A DNA stretch of 64,000 nucleotides from Sulfuritortus calidifontis. Its GTDB lineage: Bacteria > Pseudomonadota > Gammaproteobacteria > Burkholderiales > Thiobacillaceae. Below are positions 46,793 through 57,536 of this stretch, piece after piece. Within the stretch, counting starts at the first letter, position 1. Each line of letters begins with the position of its first letter. The notes under the pieces were generated by a model, which saw nothing but the letters and a program-made list of their open reading frames with translations, was not told where the DNA came from and did not search any database. Where the stretch lies: assembly GCF_003967275.1 (NCBI RefSeq), contig NZ_AP018721.1:1984001-2048000 (forward strand). Direction: 5' to 3'. Both the position numbers and the translations under genes were made by a program.

Positions 46793-48235
46793 TTAGAGCA
46801 GGACGACGGTGGCCAGGCCGAGGAAGATGAAAAAGCCCATCGAGTCGGTGATGAAGGTGGTCAGCACCGCCGAGCCGAAGGCCGGGTCGCGCCCCAGGCG
46901 GGCGATGATGGTCGGCGCGAAATAGCCGGCCAGGGCGGCGACCAGCAGGTTCAGCAGCATGGCCGCCGCCATCACCCCGCCCAGGGCGACGTTCTGATAG
47001 AGCAGATAGGCGACGATGCCCATGACGCTGCCCCAGACCGCGCCATTGAGCAGGGAGATGCCAAGCTCCTTGCCCAGCAGGCGGCGGGCGTTCTCCTTGT
47101 TGATCAGGCCCAGGGCCAGGCCGCGCACCACCAGGGTCGAGGTCTGGTTGCCCGAGTTGCCGCCCATGCCGGCGACGATGGGCATCAGGGCGGCGAGCGC
47201 CGCCAGCTTCTCGATCGAGCCCTCGAAGGCACCCACCACGCGCGAGGCGATCAGCGCCGTGCACAGGTTCACCGCCAGCCAGAGCCAGCGGTTCTTCGCC
47301 GCGCGCCACACCGTGGCGAACAGGTCTTCCTCCTCGCGCAGACCGGCCATGCTCAGCATGTCCTCCTGCGCCTCGGCGCGAATGTAGTCGAGCACCACGT
47401 CCACGGTCAGGCGGCCGACCAGACGGTTCTGCGGGTCGAGGATGGGCGCGGTCACCAGGTCGTAGCGCTCGAAGGCTTGGGCCGCGTCGGAGGCGGAATC
47501 GGAAGGGTGGAACACCACCGGGTCGTCGACCATGATCGCCGCGATGTGCGCCTCCGGGTCGTGCACCAGCAGCCGCTTGAGCGGCAGCACCCCGGTCAGC
47601 CGCTTGTCCTTGTCGACCACGAACAGCTTGTCGGTGTGCGGCGGCAGCTCGCCCAGGATGCGCAGATAACGCAAGGCGGTCTCGATGGTGACATCGGCGC
47701 GGATGGTGACGAAGTCGTAATCCATCAGGGCGCCGACCGAGTCCTCGTCGTAGGACAGCGAAGACTCCACCTGGGCGCGCTTCTGCTCGTCCAGGGACTT
47801 CATCAGCTCCTGCACCACGTCCTTCGGCAGGTCGGGCGCCAGGTCGGCGATCTCGTCGGTGTCCAGGCTGGCGGCGGCGGCCACCAGCTCGCGGTTGTCC
47901 ATGGTCGCGATCAACGACTCGCGCACCGCGTCGGAGACCTCGATCAGGATGTCGCCGTCGCGCTCGGCCTTGACCAGATCCCAGACCAGCAGGCGGTCGT
48001 CGAGCGGCAGGGCCTCCAGCACATAGGCGACGTCGGCCGGGTGCAGCTCATCGAGCTTCTTCTGCAACTCGGCCAGGTTCTGCTTGTGCACCAGGGCCTC
48101 GACCAGCTCGTGGCGCGGCATGTCCTGGCTATGGACGAGCGATTCCACCAGCTTCTGGCGGGCGATGAGATCCACCACCTGCTTCAGGCTGTCCTCGACG
48201 TGTTCCTTGCTGGATTCCTCGTTGAGATCGCTCAT
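46793..48235 (-). CDS. mgtE: Magnesium transporter MgtE
   Basis: A 480-residue Mg2+ channel. The N-terminal superhelical MgtE_N domain is at about 35-140, followed by two CBS domains (about 140-270; MDYDFVTIRADVTIETALRY and KRLLVHDPEAHIAAIMVDD) and five C-terminal transmembrane helices with GMGGNSGNQTSTLVVRGLAL, which includes the pore-lining family signature. Intracellular Mg2+ bound by the N and CBS domains closes the channel. It looks monocistronic; no Mg riboswitch is evident upstream. Confidence 0.97.
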   Translation of the reverse strand: MSDLNEESSKEHVEDSLKQVVDLIARQKLVESLVHSQDMPRHELVEALVHKQNLAELQKKLDELHPADVAYVLEALPLDDRLLVWDLVKAERDGDILIEVSDAVRESLIATMDNRELVAAAASLDTDEIADLAPDLPKDVVQELMKSLDEQKRAQVESSLSYDEDSVGALMDYDFVTIRADVTIETALRYLRILGELPPHTDKLFVVDKDKRLTGVLPLKRLLVHDPEAHIAAIMVDDPVVFHPSDSASDAAQAFERYDLVTAPILDPQNRLVGRLTVDVVLDYIRAEAQEDMLSMAGLREEEDLFATVWRAAKNRWLWLAVNLCTALIASRVVGAFEGSIEKLAALAALMPIVAGMGGNSGNQTSTLVVRGLALGLINKENARRLLGKELGISLLNGAVWGSVMGIVAYLLYQNVALGGVMAAAMLLNLLVAALAGYFAPTIIARLGRDPAFGSAVLTTFITDSMGFFIFLGLATVVLL

Positions 48236-48332
48236 GGCCGCGATTCTAGCTCGGCGGCCTTGACAGCCTGAAGCTTTTTGCCCACATTCCGCCCGAATAT
48301 AAAGAGGGGACTATCCGAAAAGGCGAAACACC

Positions 48333-49955
48333 ATGCGGATCAACATGCCGGTCAGCAACCAGGAACGCATGATGAAGGACGGCAGCGTCCTCATCTCCAA
48401 GACCAATGCCAAGGGCGTCATCACCTACGCCAACCAGGATTTCATCGACATCAGCGGCTTTACCGAACAGGAGTTGATCGGCGCCCCGCACAACCTCGTG
48501 CGCCACCCCGACATGCCGCCGGCCGCCTTTGCCGATCTCTGGGCCACATTGAAAAAAGGCCGTGCCTGGACCGGGCTGGTGAAGAACCGTTGCAAGAACG
48601 GCGACTATTACTGGGTCGAGGCCACGGCCCGCCCCAATGTCGAAGGCGGCTACACCTCGGTACGCGTCAAACCCGGCCGGGATCAGGTCGCAGCCGCCGA
48701 GGCCCTGTACAAGGCCATGCGCGAAGGCACCACGCGCAAGATCATCCTCAATGGCCAGGTGATCGTGCCATCGCTGACATGGCGCCTGCTTAGCTGGGCC
48801 CGCGGCATCCGGGTCGACCTGCGCCTTTGGCTGGCCACGATGGGTGCCGCCGGCCTGTTCGGCGCCATCCTCGTCTTGTCGTTCCTGCAAGGCGACATGC
48901 TGCAGGCCGGCTTGGCCGGCCTGGGCGTGGCCTTCTCGATCGCCTTGGGCGTTTGGCTGACACTCGACGTCCTGCGCCCGCTCAACGCGGCGGTGGCCAC
49001 GGCGGAGAGGCTGGCCAAGGGCGATCTCGCCACCCCGCTGGCGGGCCTGGGCGACAATGAGATCGGCAAGCTCATGGAAGCGCTCGGCGCCATTCGCAAC
49101 AACTTCCATGAAACCGTGTATTACCTCCGCGAGGGGGTCGACAAACTCAATGCCGCCACGCAAAGCCTGACCGCCGACATGGCGCGTGCGAGCACCGCCT
49201 CCACCACCCAGGCGGAGGCCGCCGGCACGGTGGCCGCCGCCATGGAGCAAATGACGGCATCGATCGAGCAGGTCGGCGAGCATGCCCGCACCGCGGGCGA
49301 GCTTTCGCGCCGCTCGGGCGAACAATCCGAGGCCGGCGGTCGCGTCGTGCATGAGGCCGCCGAGGAGATGCGCAGCATCTCCGACACGGTCCACCAAGCC
49401 TCCAGCGTCATCCAGGAGCTGGAAGCGCACTCCAAGGAGATCAGCAACATCGTGACGGTGATCGAGGAGATCGCCGGGCAAACCAACCTCTTGGCCCTCA
49501 ATGCCGCGATCGAGGCGGCGCGCGCCGGAGAATCCGGCCGCGGCTTTGCCGTGGTGGCCGACGAGGTCAGGAAACTGGCCGAACGCACGGCGCGCTCGAC
49601 GCACGAAATCAGCGCCATGGTCGAGAAAATCCAAGCCGGCGCCCGCCAGGCCGTAACCAGCATGGAGGCGGGCGTCGACCGCGTCGCCGAAGGGGTTCAA
49701 CTGGCGCACCAGGCCGGCGACTCCATCACCCAAATTCAAGAGAGCGCCCGTCAGGTGATCGGCGCCGTCGACGACATCGCCAACGCCCTGCGCGAGCAGA
49801 GCACCACCTCCCACGACATCGCGCGCCATATCGAACAGATCGCCCACATGTCGGAGGAAGGCAGCGCCGCCGCCGCCAACACCACGCAATCCGCCCATAA
49901 CCTGCAAGCCATGGCCGAGCATCTGGGCAAGATCGTCACCCAGTTCAAGATATGA
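48333..49955 (+). CDS. Aer-like methyl-accepting chemotaxis protein with PAS domain
   Basis: A 540-residue receptor. An N-terminal PAS domain (about 10-120; [39 protein letters not shown]) is typical of Aer energy/redox sensors that bind FAD. Two closely spaced membrane helices (about 168-215), a HAMP region and a C-terminal signalling domain with the hairpin [22 protein letters not shown] follow. There is no periplasmic ligand domain. It would feed CheA/CheW and the flagella encoded by genes such as flhAB. A hairpin terminator follows it. Confidence 0.93.
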   Translation: MRINMPVSNQERMMKDGSVLISKTNAKGVITYANQDFIDISGFTEQELIGAPHNLVRHPDMPPAAFADLWATLKKGRAWTGLVKNRCKNGDYYWVEATARPNVEGGYTSVRVKPGRDQVAAAEALYKAMREGTTRKIILNGQVIVPSLTWRLLSWARGIRVDLRLWLATMGAAGLFGAILVLSFLQGDMLQAGLAGLGVAFSIALGVWLTLDVLRPLNAAVATAERLAKGDLATPLAGLGDNEIGKLMEALGAIRNNFHETVYYLREGVDKLNAATQSLTADMARASTASTTQAEAAGTVAAAMEQMTASIEQVGEHARTAGELSRRSGEQSEAGGRVVHEAAEEMRSISDTVHQASSVIQELEAHSKEISNIVTVIEEIAGQTNLLALNAAIEAARAGESGRGFAVVADEVRKLAERTARSTHEISAMVEKIQAGARQAVTSMEAGVDRVAEGVQLAHQAGDSITQIQESARQVIGAVDDIANALREQSTTSHDIARHIEQIAHMSEEGSAAAANTTQSAHNLQAMAEHLGKIVTQFKI

Positions 49956-49973
49956 ACCGGCCCATCGGCCGCG

Positions 49974-50000
49974 AACCCGGTGCAGTCGTGGCCGGGTTTT
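49974..50000 (+). terminator. Terminator after the chemoreceptor gene
   Basis: AACCCGG (49974-49980) pairs with CCGGGTT (49992-49998), followed by TT and then GCTATTTC. The stem is GC-rich with an 11-base loop. It lies 18 bases past the stop and just before the convergent mtgA stop. Confidence 0.65.
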
Positions 50001-50001
50001 G

Positions 50002-50688
50002 CTATTTCGGCACGTAGACCTGCCACATGCGCGCGGCGATGATCGCCTTGCGCTTGAGCAGGCCGCGGGCCGAGCGATGGGTCTCGTAGTAGCGCGGGTT
50101 GGGGATCATCGCCGCCAGGGTGGCCGCCTGGTCGGGCCCAAGACTGGCCGCGGAGGTCTTGAAGTAGCGCCGGGCCGCCGCCTCGGCGCCGTAGATGCCG
50201 TTGCCCCACTCGATCACGTTCAGATACACCTCGAGGATGCGGCGCTTGCTCCAGAGCGCCTCGATCATCACCGTGATCACCGCCTCCTGTGCCTTGCGCA
50301 GGGGGTTGCGCGAGGCGGAGAGGAACAGGTTCTTCGCCAGCTGCTGGCTGATGGTGGAGCCGCCGGCGACTACCTTGCCCTTCTTCAGGTTCTTCTCCAG
50401 GGCGGTCTCGATGCCTTCCCAGTCGAAGCCCTCATGGGCGATGAACTTGGCATCCTCGGCGGCGATCACCGCCCGCTTGAGATGGATCGAAATATTCTTG
50501 TAGTCCACCCACCGGTAGCGCAGCTCGGCATCCGGCTGTTTCTCCTGCAGGCGCGCCAGGCCCGCCTCCATGAAGGCGGTGGACGCGGGGTTGAACTGCC
50601 ACCACCAGAGCACGTGGCCGAGGTACCAGAGCTGCAGGGCCAAGAGCAGGCCCAGGGCAATGCCCAACCATTTAAGCGCCTGTCTCAT
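50002..50688 (-). CDS. mtgA: Monofunctional peptidoglycan glycosyltransferase
   Basis: A 228-residue GT51 enzyme that polymerises lipid II glycan strands. It has an N-terminal membrane anchor (LGIALGLLLALQLWYLGHVLW), the catalytic glutamate motif AEDAKFIAHEGFDW, the second motif GGSTISQQLAKNLFLS, and RRILEVYLNVIEWGNGIYG. No transpeptidase domain is present. The start codon lies inside the left arm of a 157-bp palindromic element (50678-50834). Confidence 0.96.
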   Translation of the reverse strand: MRQALKWLGIALGLLLALQLWYLGHVLWWWQFNPASTAFMEAGLARLQEKQPDAELRYRWVDYKNISIHLKRAVIAAEDAKFIAHEGFDWEGIETALEKNLKKGKVVAGGSTISQQLAKNLFLSASRNPLRKAQEAVITVMIEALWSKRRILEVYLNVIEWGNGIYGAEAAARRYFKTSAASLGPDQAATLAAMIPNPRYYETHRSARGLLKRKAIIAARMWQVYVPK

Positions 50689-50834
50689 GGCATCTCGCAG
50701 ACGCGACGGTGGCGCTTTTGCTGCAGGCCGCGAAGCGCAGCGCGCGGTTTGGTCATTCCAAACAAGCGGCGCGCGACAAAGGCATGCGGCAAAAGCGCCC
50801 CGTACCCTACCCGCAGGGTTGCCATGAGACAGGC
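50678..50834. repeat. 157-bp nested palindromic element overlapping the mtgA start
   Basis: GCCTGTCTCATGGCA (50678-50692) is repeated as its exact reverse complement at 50820-50834. Inside, GGCGCTTTTGC (50711-50721) pairs with GCAAAAGCGCC (50789-50799), and GCGCGCGGTTTGG pairs approximately with the CCAAAC...GCGCGC stretch around a TCATT loop. The mtgA ATG lies in the left arm, so the right arm contains an inverted copy of the mtgA start (ATGAGACAGGC). It fills the mtgA-aroE spacer. Confidence 0.85.
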
Positions 50835-50848
50835 TCTACGCCGCCACA

Positions 50849-51658
50849 TCATGCACCCCGCAGCAGGGCGATCACCGGCGCCGTTTCTGGGCGCACGCCG
50901 CGCCAGAGATAAAAGGCCTCGGCCGCCTGCTCGACCAGCATGCCCAGGCCGTCCGCCACCCGGGCACCACGCGCGCGGGCAAAGGCCAGGAACGGTGTGT
51001 CCTGGCCGTACATCATGTCGTAGGCCAGGGCGCCAGGGGCGAACACATCATTCGGCAACGGCGGCAGTTCGCCGGCCAGACTGGCAGCCGTGGCGTTGAT
51101 CACCAGGTCGAACTGCCGGCCGGGCAGGGCATCGAAGCCGCCGCCCTCGACCGGGCCGGCCGCAGCCAAGCGCCGGGCCAGGTCGAGCGCCTTGTCCGCC
51201 GTGCGGTTGGCGATGAAGAGGCTGGCCGGCATCGCGCCGAGCAGGGGCAGGATCACCCCGCGCGCCGCCCCGCCGGCACCGAGCAGCAGGATGCGCCGGC
51301 CGGCCAGATCGAGCCCGAGGTTGCGGGTGAGGTCGGCGACGAGGCCCGCGCCGTCGGTGTTGTCGCCGAGAATCTCTTGCCCCTCGAATTTGAGGGTGTT
51401 CACCGCCCCCGCCGCCTCGGCCCGCTCCGTGCGCCGGCTGGCCAGCTCGAAGGCCTGCTCCTTGAACGGCACGGTGACGTTGGCGCCCCGGCCGCCGGTG
51501 GCACGGAAGGCCGCCACCGCCGCCGGAAAGCCGTCGAGCGGCGCCAGGATGGCCTCGTAGCTCAAGTCCTGGCCGGTCTGGCGGGCGAATTCGGCATGGA
51601 TGCGGGGCGATTTCGAGTGGGTTATGGGGTTGCCGAAGACGGCGTAACGGTCGGTCAT
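50849..51658 (-). CDS. aroE: Shikimate dehydrogenase (NADP+)
   Basis: A 269-residue AroE that reduces 3-dehydroshikimate. Substrate-site motifs are [24 protein letters not shown] with the catalytic lysine, and [11 protein letters not shown]; the NADP loop is [12 protein letters not shown]. Length is typical (about 270). It is divergent from glnA, with 242 bases of regulatory sequence between, and probably precedes mtgA in the same direction. Confidence 0.97.
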   Translation of the reverse strand: MTDRYAVFGNPITHSKSPRIHAEFARQTGQDLSYEAILAPLDGFPAAVAAFRATGGRGANVTVPFKEQAFELASRRTERAEAAGAVNTLKFEGQEILGDNTDGAGLVADLTRNLGLDLAGRRILLLGAGGAARGVILPLLGAMPASLFIANRTADKALDLARRLAAAGPVEGGGFDALPGRQFDLVINATAASLAGELPPLPNDVFAPGALAYDMMYGQDTPFLAFARARGARVADGLGMLVEQAAEAFYLWRGVRPETAPVIALLRGA

Positions 51659-51726
51659 GGTTTAGGTTTTGTCGAGCGGATTGGCATTTTATGGAATGAG
51701 GCCGAGCCTGGGGAACCATTCTAATC

Positions 51727-51763
51727 TGCACCAATCTGGTGCGTTACGCATCAATCCGGTGCA
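51727..51763 (+). promoter_or_regulatory. Two NtrC-binding sites upstream of glnA
   Basis: TGCACCAATCTGGTGCG (51727-51743) fits the NtrC operator (GCACC-N5-GGTGC) on both half-sites. CGCATCAATCCGGTGCA (51747-51763) fits with one mismatch in the left half. The centres are 20 bases apart, about two helical turns, and lie 60-100 bases upstream of the sigma-54 -24 box, as for enhancer sites bound by NtrC-P oligomers. ntrC itself is three genes downstream. Confidence 0.88.
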
Positions 51764-51785
51764 TAACAAAATTCCATTATCCGTC

Positions 51786-51810
51786 CAGGGCATTGTGGCA
51801 CAATGCCCTG
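51786..51810. promoter_or_regulatory. 25-bp perfect palindrome in the glnA control region
   Basis: CAGGGCATTGTG is followed by a central G and then its exact reverse complement. It lies between the NtrC sites and the -24/-12 promoter. It does not match NtrC or IHF consensus and has no T-run, so it may be another operator or a leader hairpin of a transcript from farther upstream. Confidence 0.7.
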
Positions 51811-51825
51811 CTCGGTTTTCGAGGG

Positions 51826-51841
51826 TGGCACGAAACCTGCT
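51826..51841 (+). promoter_or_regulatory. Sigma-54 promoter of glnA
   Basis: TGGCACGAAACCTGCT matches the -24/-12 consensus TGGCACG-N4-TTGCW with one change (C for the first T of TTGC) and exact spacing. It lies about 60 bases before the glnA start, downstream of the NtrC sites. Confidence 0.85.
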
Positions 51842-51900
51842 CTATGGCAGTGCAGCAGTTTTCCATTCTTTCCATTCGCTTTTAGTTTGAGGAGCTTGAA

Positions 51901-53310
51901 ATGGCGGTTGCCGATGTAATGAAAATGATCAAGGAAAACGACGTCAAATTCGTCGATTTCCGCTTTACCGATACGCGCGGCAAGGAGCAGCACGTCACCG
52001 TGCCCATTTCCGCCTTCAATGAGGACAAGTTCACCGAGGGCCACGCCTTCGACGGCTCCTCCATCGCCGGCTGGAAGGGCATCCAGGCCTCCGACATGCT
52101 GCTGATGCCGGACCCGGCCACCGCCAATATCGACCCCTTCTTCGACGAGCCCACCCTGATTTTGACCTGCGACGTGATCGAGCCGGACACCGGCAAGGGC
52201 TATGACCGCGACCCGCGTTCCATCGCCAAGCGCGCCGAAGCCTATCTCAAGTCCACCGGGCTGGGCGACACCGCCTATTTCGGCCCCGAGCCCGAATTCT
52301 TCATCTTCGATTCCGTGACCTGGCATGACGACATGTCCGGCTGCGCGGTGAAACTCGATTCCGAGGAAGCGGCCTGGGCCTCGCGTGAACAGACCGAGGT
52401 CGGCAACCTGGGCCATCGTCCCCGGGTCAAGGGCGGCTATTTCCCGGTGCCCCCGGTCGACAGCTTCCAGGATATCCGCTCCGCCATGTGCCTGGCCCTG
52501 GAAGAAATGGGCGTGCCGGTCGAGGTGCATCACCATGAAGTCGCTACCGCCGGCCAGAACGAGATCGGCACCAAATTCTCCACTCTGGTGCAGCGCGCCG
52601 ACTGGACCCAGATCCTGAAATACGTGGTGCACAACGTGGCCCATGCCTACGGCAAGACCGCCACCTTCATGCCCAAGCCCATCGTCGGCGACAACGGCTC
52701 GGGCATGCACGTGCACCAGTCGATCTGGAAGGACGGCAAGAACCTGTTCGCCGGCAACGGCTATGCCGGCCTGTCCGAATTCGCCCTGTACTACATCGGC
52801 GGCATCATCAAGCACGCCCGCGCCCTGAACGCCATCACCAACCCCGGCACCAACTCCTACAAGCGCCTGGTGCCCGGCTTCGAAGCCCCGGTCATGCTGG
52901 CCTATTCCGCCCGCAACCGCTCGGCCTCCATCCGCATCCCGCACGTGGCGAGCGACAAGGCGCGCCGGATCGAAACCCGCTTCCCGGACCCGATCGCGAA
53001 CCCTTATCTGTGCTTCGCCGCCCTGATGATGGCCGGCCTGGACGGCGTGCAGAACAAGATCCACCCCGGCGACCCCGCCGACAAGAACCTGTACGACCTG
53101 CCGCCCGAGGAAGAGAAAGCCATCCCGAAGGTCTGCCATTCCCTGGACATGGCCTTGGAGCACCTGGACAAGGACCGCGAATTCCTCACCCGCGGCGGCG
53201 TGTTCAGCAACGACTTCATCGATGCCTACATCGAGCTCAAGATGGAAGAGGTCACCCGCCTGCGCATGACCACCCATCCCATCGAGTTCGACATGTACTA
53301 CTCGGTGTAA
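51901..53310 (+). CDS. glnA: Glutamine synthetase, type I
   Basis: A 469-residue GlnA that makes glutamine from glutamate and ammonia. The N-terminal loop [14 protein letters not shown], the metal/ATP site [23 protein letters not shown] and the glutamate-binding [11 protein letters not shown] are present. The adenylylation tyrosine is in [10 protein letters not shown] (Tyr near residue 398), so GlnE regulation is expected. GAGGAG lies 8 bases before the ATG. It is driven by the sigma-54/NtrC region upstream and followed by a strong terminator. Confidence 0.98.
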   Translation: MAVADVMKMIKENDVKFVDFRFTDTRGKEQHVTVPISAFNEDKFTEGHAFDGSSIAGWKGIQASDMLLMPDPATANIDPFFDEPTLILTCDVIEPDTGKGYDRDPRSIAKRAEAYLKSTGLGDTAYFGPEPEFFIFDSVTWHDDMSGCAVKLDSEEAAWASREQTEVGNLGHRPRVKGGYFPVPPVDSFQDIRSAMCLALEEMGVPVEVHHHEVATAGQNEIGTKFSTLVQRADWTQILKYVVHNVAHAYGKTATFMPKPIVGDNGSGMHVHQSIWKDGKNLFAGNGYAGLSEFALYYIGGIIKHARALNAITNPGTNSYKRLVPGFEAPVMLAYSARNRSASIRIPHVASDKARRIETRFPDPIANPYLCFAALMMAGLDGVQNKIHPGDPADKNLYDLPPEEEKAIPKVCHSLDMALEHLDKDREFLTRGGVFSNDFIDAYIELKMEEVTRLRMTTHPIEFDMYYSV

Positions 53311-53345
53311 GCCATGCATCCGGGCCGGCAATGGCCCGACAGGGC

Positions 53346-53374
53346 AAAAAGGGCAGGGAAACCTGCCCTTTTTT
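53346..53374 (+). terminator. Rho-independent terminator after glnA
   Basis: AAAAAGGGCAG pairs with CTGCCCTTTTTT around a GGAAAC loop, followed by ATT. It is 35 bases past the glnA stop. It separates glnA from the DUF4124 gene and ntrBC, which have their own signals. Confidence 0.92.
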
Positions 53375-53455
53375 ATTGCGCGGGTAGTGGACGGCCCGAT
53401 TGCCCGCCGTCCCTGCTTCCCCTACACTGCCCCGATACGGTGAACGAGGTAAGCC

Positions 53456-53851
53456 ATGCGAATTGTCCTGGGGCTGCTTTGTCTGGCATGCACCACAACA
53501 GTGCATGCGGAAATCTATAAATACGTGGACGAGTCCGGCCACGTCACCTACAGCAACACCCCCCAACCAGGCAGCAAGCCACTCGATATGGACGGCCGCC
53601 CGGCCAAGGCCAAGACCAAGGCCCCCTCGCCCTACTATTTCCCGCGAGTGGACAAGGCCACCCAGCAGCAGCGCGACAGCATGCGCCGGCAGCTGCTGCT
53701 CGACGAACTCCAGCAGGAACAGCGCAACCTGGCGGTCGCGCGCGCGGCCCAGCGCCAGCCCGGCGCCGACGCCGGCAAGGCCGCGGAGACCGTGCGCCTG
53801 CACGAGAAGAACATCGAGATGCTGAACAAGGAACTGGCGCGGATCAAATAG
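53456..53851 (+). CDS. DUF4124 domain exported protein
   Basis: A 131-residue protein with a signal peptide (MRIVLGLLCLACTTTVHA), then the DUF4124 core EIYKYVDESGHVTYSNTP, and a helical, glutamine-rich C-terminal region that looks like a coiled coil (residues about 65-131). It is a small periplasmic protein commonly found between glnA and ntrB in betaproteobacteria; its role is unknown. Confidence 0.87.
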   Translation: MRIVLGLLCLACTTTVHAEIYKYVDESGHVTYSNTPQPGSKPLDMDGRPAKAKTKAPSPYYFPRVDKATQQQRDSMRRQLLLDELQQEQRNLAVARAAQRQPGADAGKAAETVRLHEKNIEMLNKELARIK

Positions 53852-53883
53852 CCGCCCCCATCCGTCGAGAAGCCCGTCGACTC

Positions 53884-53899
53884 TGGCCTGCTTCTTGCT
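53884..53899 (+). promoter_or_regulatory. Sigma-54 promoter candidate upstream of ntrB
   Basis: TGGCCTGCTTCTTGCT matches the -24 (TGGC) and -12 (TTGCW) boxes with correct spacing, 34 bases before the ntrB start. No clear NtrC site is seen close by, so activation would need a remote enhancer such as those at glnA, or sites not recognised here. Confidence 0.6.
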
Positions 53900-53932
53900 A
53901 AACACATGGGGTAGCCTCAAACCACAGAGCTG

Positions 53933-54970
53933 ATGAACTACGTTGCCCCCAGTCTCGATATCCTCGCCACCGCCGTCATCCTGGTCGACGAGCGGCAGGT
54001 CATGCGCCATCTCAACCCGGCAGCGGAGAACATGTTCGGCGTTTCGGCCCATCACGCCATCGGCCGCCCGCTGGCCGACCTGTTCGGCCAGAACAATATC
54101 CTGTTCAGGGCCCTGGACAGCGCCTTGGTGCAAGGCGCCAGCTTTACCGAGCACGAACTCAACGTGGCGATCAATGGCCACCAGCTGCAACTGAGCTGCA
54201 CCATCACCCCGCTGGAGATCGAGGCCGGCGCCGCCGTGCTGGAATTCCACCCGGTCGGCGGCAGCATGAAGATCGCCCGCGAGGAACAGGCCCTGGCCCA
54301 GGCCCAGGCCAGCCAGACCCTGCTGCGGCAACTGGCGCACGAGATCCGCAACCCGCTCGGCGGTATCCGCGGCGCCGCGCAGCTTTTGGAGGCGGAACTG
54401 GATGCGCCCAACCTGGCCGAATACACCCAGGTCATCATCAAGGAGACCGACCGCCTGCAAGGCCTGCTCGACCGCATGCTGACCCCGGCCAGGCGGCCCA
54501 ACATCCAGAACGTCAACATCCACGAGACGATCGAACGGGTGCGCAGCCTGCTCCTGGCCGAGTTTCCGGAACTGACGGTGCGCCGCGACTACGACCTCAG
54601 CCTGCCCGAGATCGAGGCCGACCCCGAGCAGCTGATCCAGGCCATGCTCAACATCGCCCGCAACGCCGCCCAGGCCATGCACGGCAAGGGCGACATCCAG
54701 TTCCGCACCCGCATCGCCCGGCAAGTGACCTTGGCCATGAAGCGCTGGAAGCTGGCCATGCGCATCGAGATCATTGACAACGGCCCGGGCATCCCGGCGG
54801 ACCTGCACGACACGCTGTTCTTCCCTCTCATCTCCGGTCGCGACGGCGGCACCGGCTTAGGCCTGACCCTGGCGCAAAACCTGGTGCAGCGGCATGAGGG
54901 CGCCATCTACATGGAAAGCGAGCCAGGGCATACCTGTTTCTCCATCTTGCTGCCGATTAAAAATGCGTGA
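53933..54970 (+). CDS. ntrB: Nitrogen regulation sensor kinase NtrB (GlnL)
   Basis: A 345-residue soluble histidine kinase/phosphatase controlled by PII. It has an N-terminal PAS domain (about 8-115) and a phospho-acceptor His136 in LRQLAHEIRNPLGGIRGAAQLL. The ATPase domain has an N-box near NIARNAAQAMHG, a G1 box IEIIDNGPGIP and a G2 box GGTGLGLTLAQ. It phosphorylates NtrC in nitrogen limitation. It is 90 bases upstream of ntrC, across a GTGAGG-type inverted repeat. Confidence 0.96.
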   Translation: MNYVAPSLDILATAVILVDERQVMRHLNPAAENMFGVSAHHAIGRPLADLFGQNNILFRALDSALVQGASFTEHELNVAINGHQLQLSCTITPLEIEAGAAVLEFHPVGGSMKIAREEQALAQAQASQTLLRQLAHEIRNPLGGIRGAAQLLEAELDAPNLAEYTQVIIKETDRLQGLLDRMLTPARRPNIQNVNIHETIERVRSLLLAEFPELTVRRDYDLSLPEIEADPEQLIQAMLNIARNAAQAMHGKGDIQFRTRIARQVTLAMKRWKLAMRIEIIDNGPGIPADLHDTLFFPLISGRDGGTGLGLTLAQNLVQRHEGAIYMESEPGHTCFSILLPIKNA

Positions 54971-55049
54971 GGAGAGAGGGGTGAGGCGTGAGGAGACTGT
55001 TTGCGAGTTGCCGCTATTCCTCCTCACGCCTCACGCCTTACGCCTAACT
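54967..55049. repeat. GTGAGG-type inverted repeat in the ntrB-ntrC spacer
   Basis: GGGTGAGGCGTGAGGAG on the left is mirrored by CTCCTCACGCCTCACGCC on the right, with a further half-unit on each side (TTACGCC; AGAGAGG). A 30-base loop separates them. The same vocabulary appears at 61864-61930. Confidence 0.8.
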
Positions 55050-55060
55050 GGGGAACCCCT

Positions 55061-56467
<1,407 letters not shown>

Positions 56468-56478
56468 GCAGCCCGGCC

Positions 56479-56510
56479 GTAGACGGCCATAGCCGAAGGC
56501 GGCCGGCTAC
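56479..56510. repeat. Hairpin between ntrC and the AEC transporter gene
   Basis: GTAGACGGCC pairs with GGCCGGCTAC (9 of 10) around a 12-base loop. It lies 12 bases past the ntrC stop. No T-run follows, so its role as terminator is uncertain. Confidence 0.5.
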
Positions 56511-56519
56511 AATCGGGGC

Positions 56520-57479
56520 ATGAGCGCCGAATTCCTCCGCCAACTCTTCCTCCAGGTCTGGCTGCCCATCGTGCTGCTGGTCGCCGCCGGCGGCCTCTGG
56601 GCCCGCTACCGCAAGGAGATCGCCCCGGCCGCGCAGTTGCGGGTGCAGCTCAATCGACTGGTGGTTGACGTGTTCGCCCCGCCCCTGCTCTTTGCCCTGG
56701 CGGCGCAGGCGAAGATCAGCTGGGATCTGCTCACCGTGCCGCTTCTGGTCGCCAGCGGCGTGCTCATCAACGGCGCCCTGCTCTATCTGCTGCTCTACCG
56801 CTCGTCGCTCGGCCGTGGCATCAAGCGGCCGACCCGCGCCGCCATCCTGCTCACCGGCATGTTCGGCAACATCCTGTTCATGGGCTATCCCACCCTGACC
56901 TTTCTCTATGGCGACCAGGGCGGCAGCTATGCCGGCTTCGCCGACGTCCTGGCCGGCACCCCGCTGCTCTGGACCCTGGGCGTCTGGATCGCCACCCGCC
57001 TGGGCCACGAAGGCAACCACGGCGTCAGCCTGTTCCGTATCGTGCTGCGGCTGCCCCCGGTCTGGGGCTTTGTTCTCGGCTTCGCCGTCAATTTCGCCGG
57101 CATCGACATCACGCCCCTGGTCAAGGCGGCCAAGTTCATGGGCCAGGCCACCATCCCGATCATGCTTTTCGCCCTGGGCCTGTCCATCCCCTGGGGCGAC
57201 CTCAAGCCCTGCCGGCAGACCGCGGTCGCGGTCGCGGTGAAGCTGCTGGTCGGGCCGCTGGTGGTCTGGGCCCTCGCCCGCTCCGTCATCGGCCCGCTCG
57301 GCGACGCCCAGGCCGCCGCCGTGATCGAAACCGCCATGCCGACCATGATCATGGCCGCCTCCTTTGCCGATCGCTTCGGCCTCGACGTGCGCGCCGCCGC
57401 GCTCACCGCGGCCTGGAGCAGCGTGGTGTTCATGCTCACCCTGCCGCTCTGGATCTGGTTCCTGCACGCGCCAGGGTGA
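56520..57479 (+). CDS. AEC-family permease
   Basis: A 319-residue transporter with about ten transmembrane helices of the auxin-efflux-carrier/malonate permease family. Typical segments are GMFGNILFMGYPTLTFLYG and KFMGQATIPIMLFALGLSI, followed by ETAMPTMIMAASFADRFGLD, which contains the conserved helix-break residues. The substrate is unknown; relatives carry malonate, malate or other dicarboxylates. It starts about 50 bases after ntrC and may be cotranscribed. Confidence 0.9.
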   Translation: MSAEFLRQLFLQVWLPIVLLVAAGGLWARYRKEIAPAAQLRVQLNRLVVDVFAPPLLFALAAQAKISWDLLTVPLLVASGVLINGALLYLLLYRSSLGRGIKRPTRAAILLTGMFGNILFMGYPTLTFLYGDQGGSYAGFADVLAGTPLLWTLGVWIATRLGHEGNHGVSLFRIVLRLPPVWGFVLGFAVNFAGIDITPLVKAAKFMGQATIPIMLFALGLSIPWGDLKPCRQTAVAVAVKLLVGPLVVWALARSVIGPLGDAQAAAVIETAMPTMIMAASFADRFGLDVRAAALTAAWSSVVFMLTLPLWIWFLHAPG

Positions 57480-57536
57480 CTTTTGCCCGGCGGCGCCGAA
57501 TAATTCGATCAGCCCCAAGCCCGAACCGAGCCGATC

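Noticed and set aside
48260-48320. Sigma-28 (flagellar) promoter before the chemoreceptor gene
   Set aside because: A TGAAGCTT...GCCCGAAT resemblance exists but the spacing and -10 box do not fit the consensus well enough to call.
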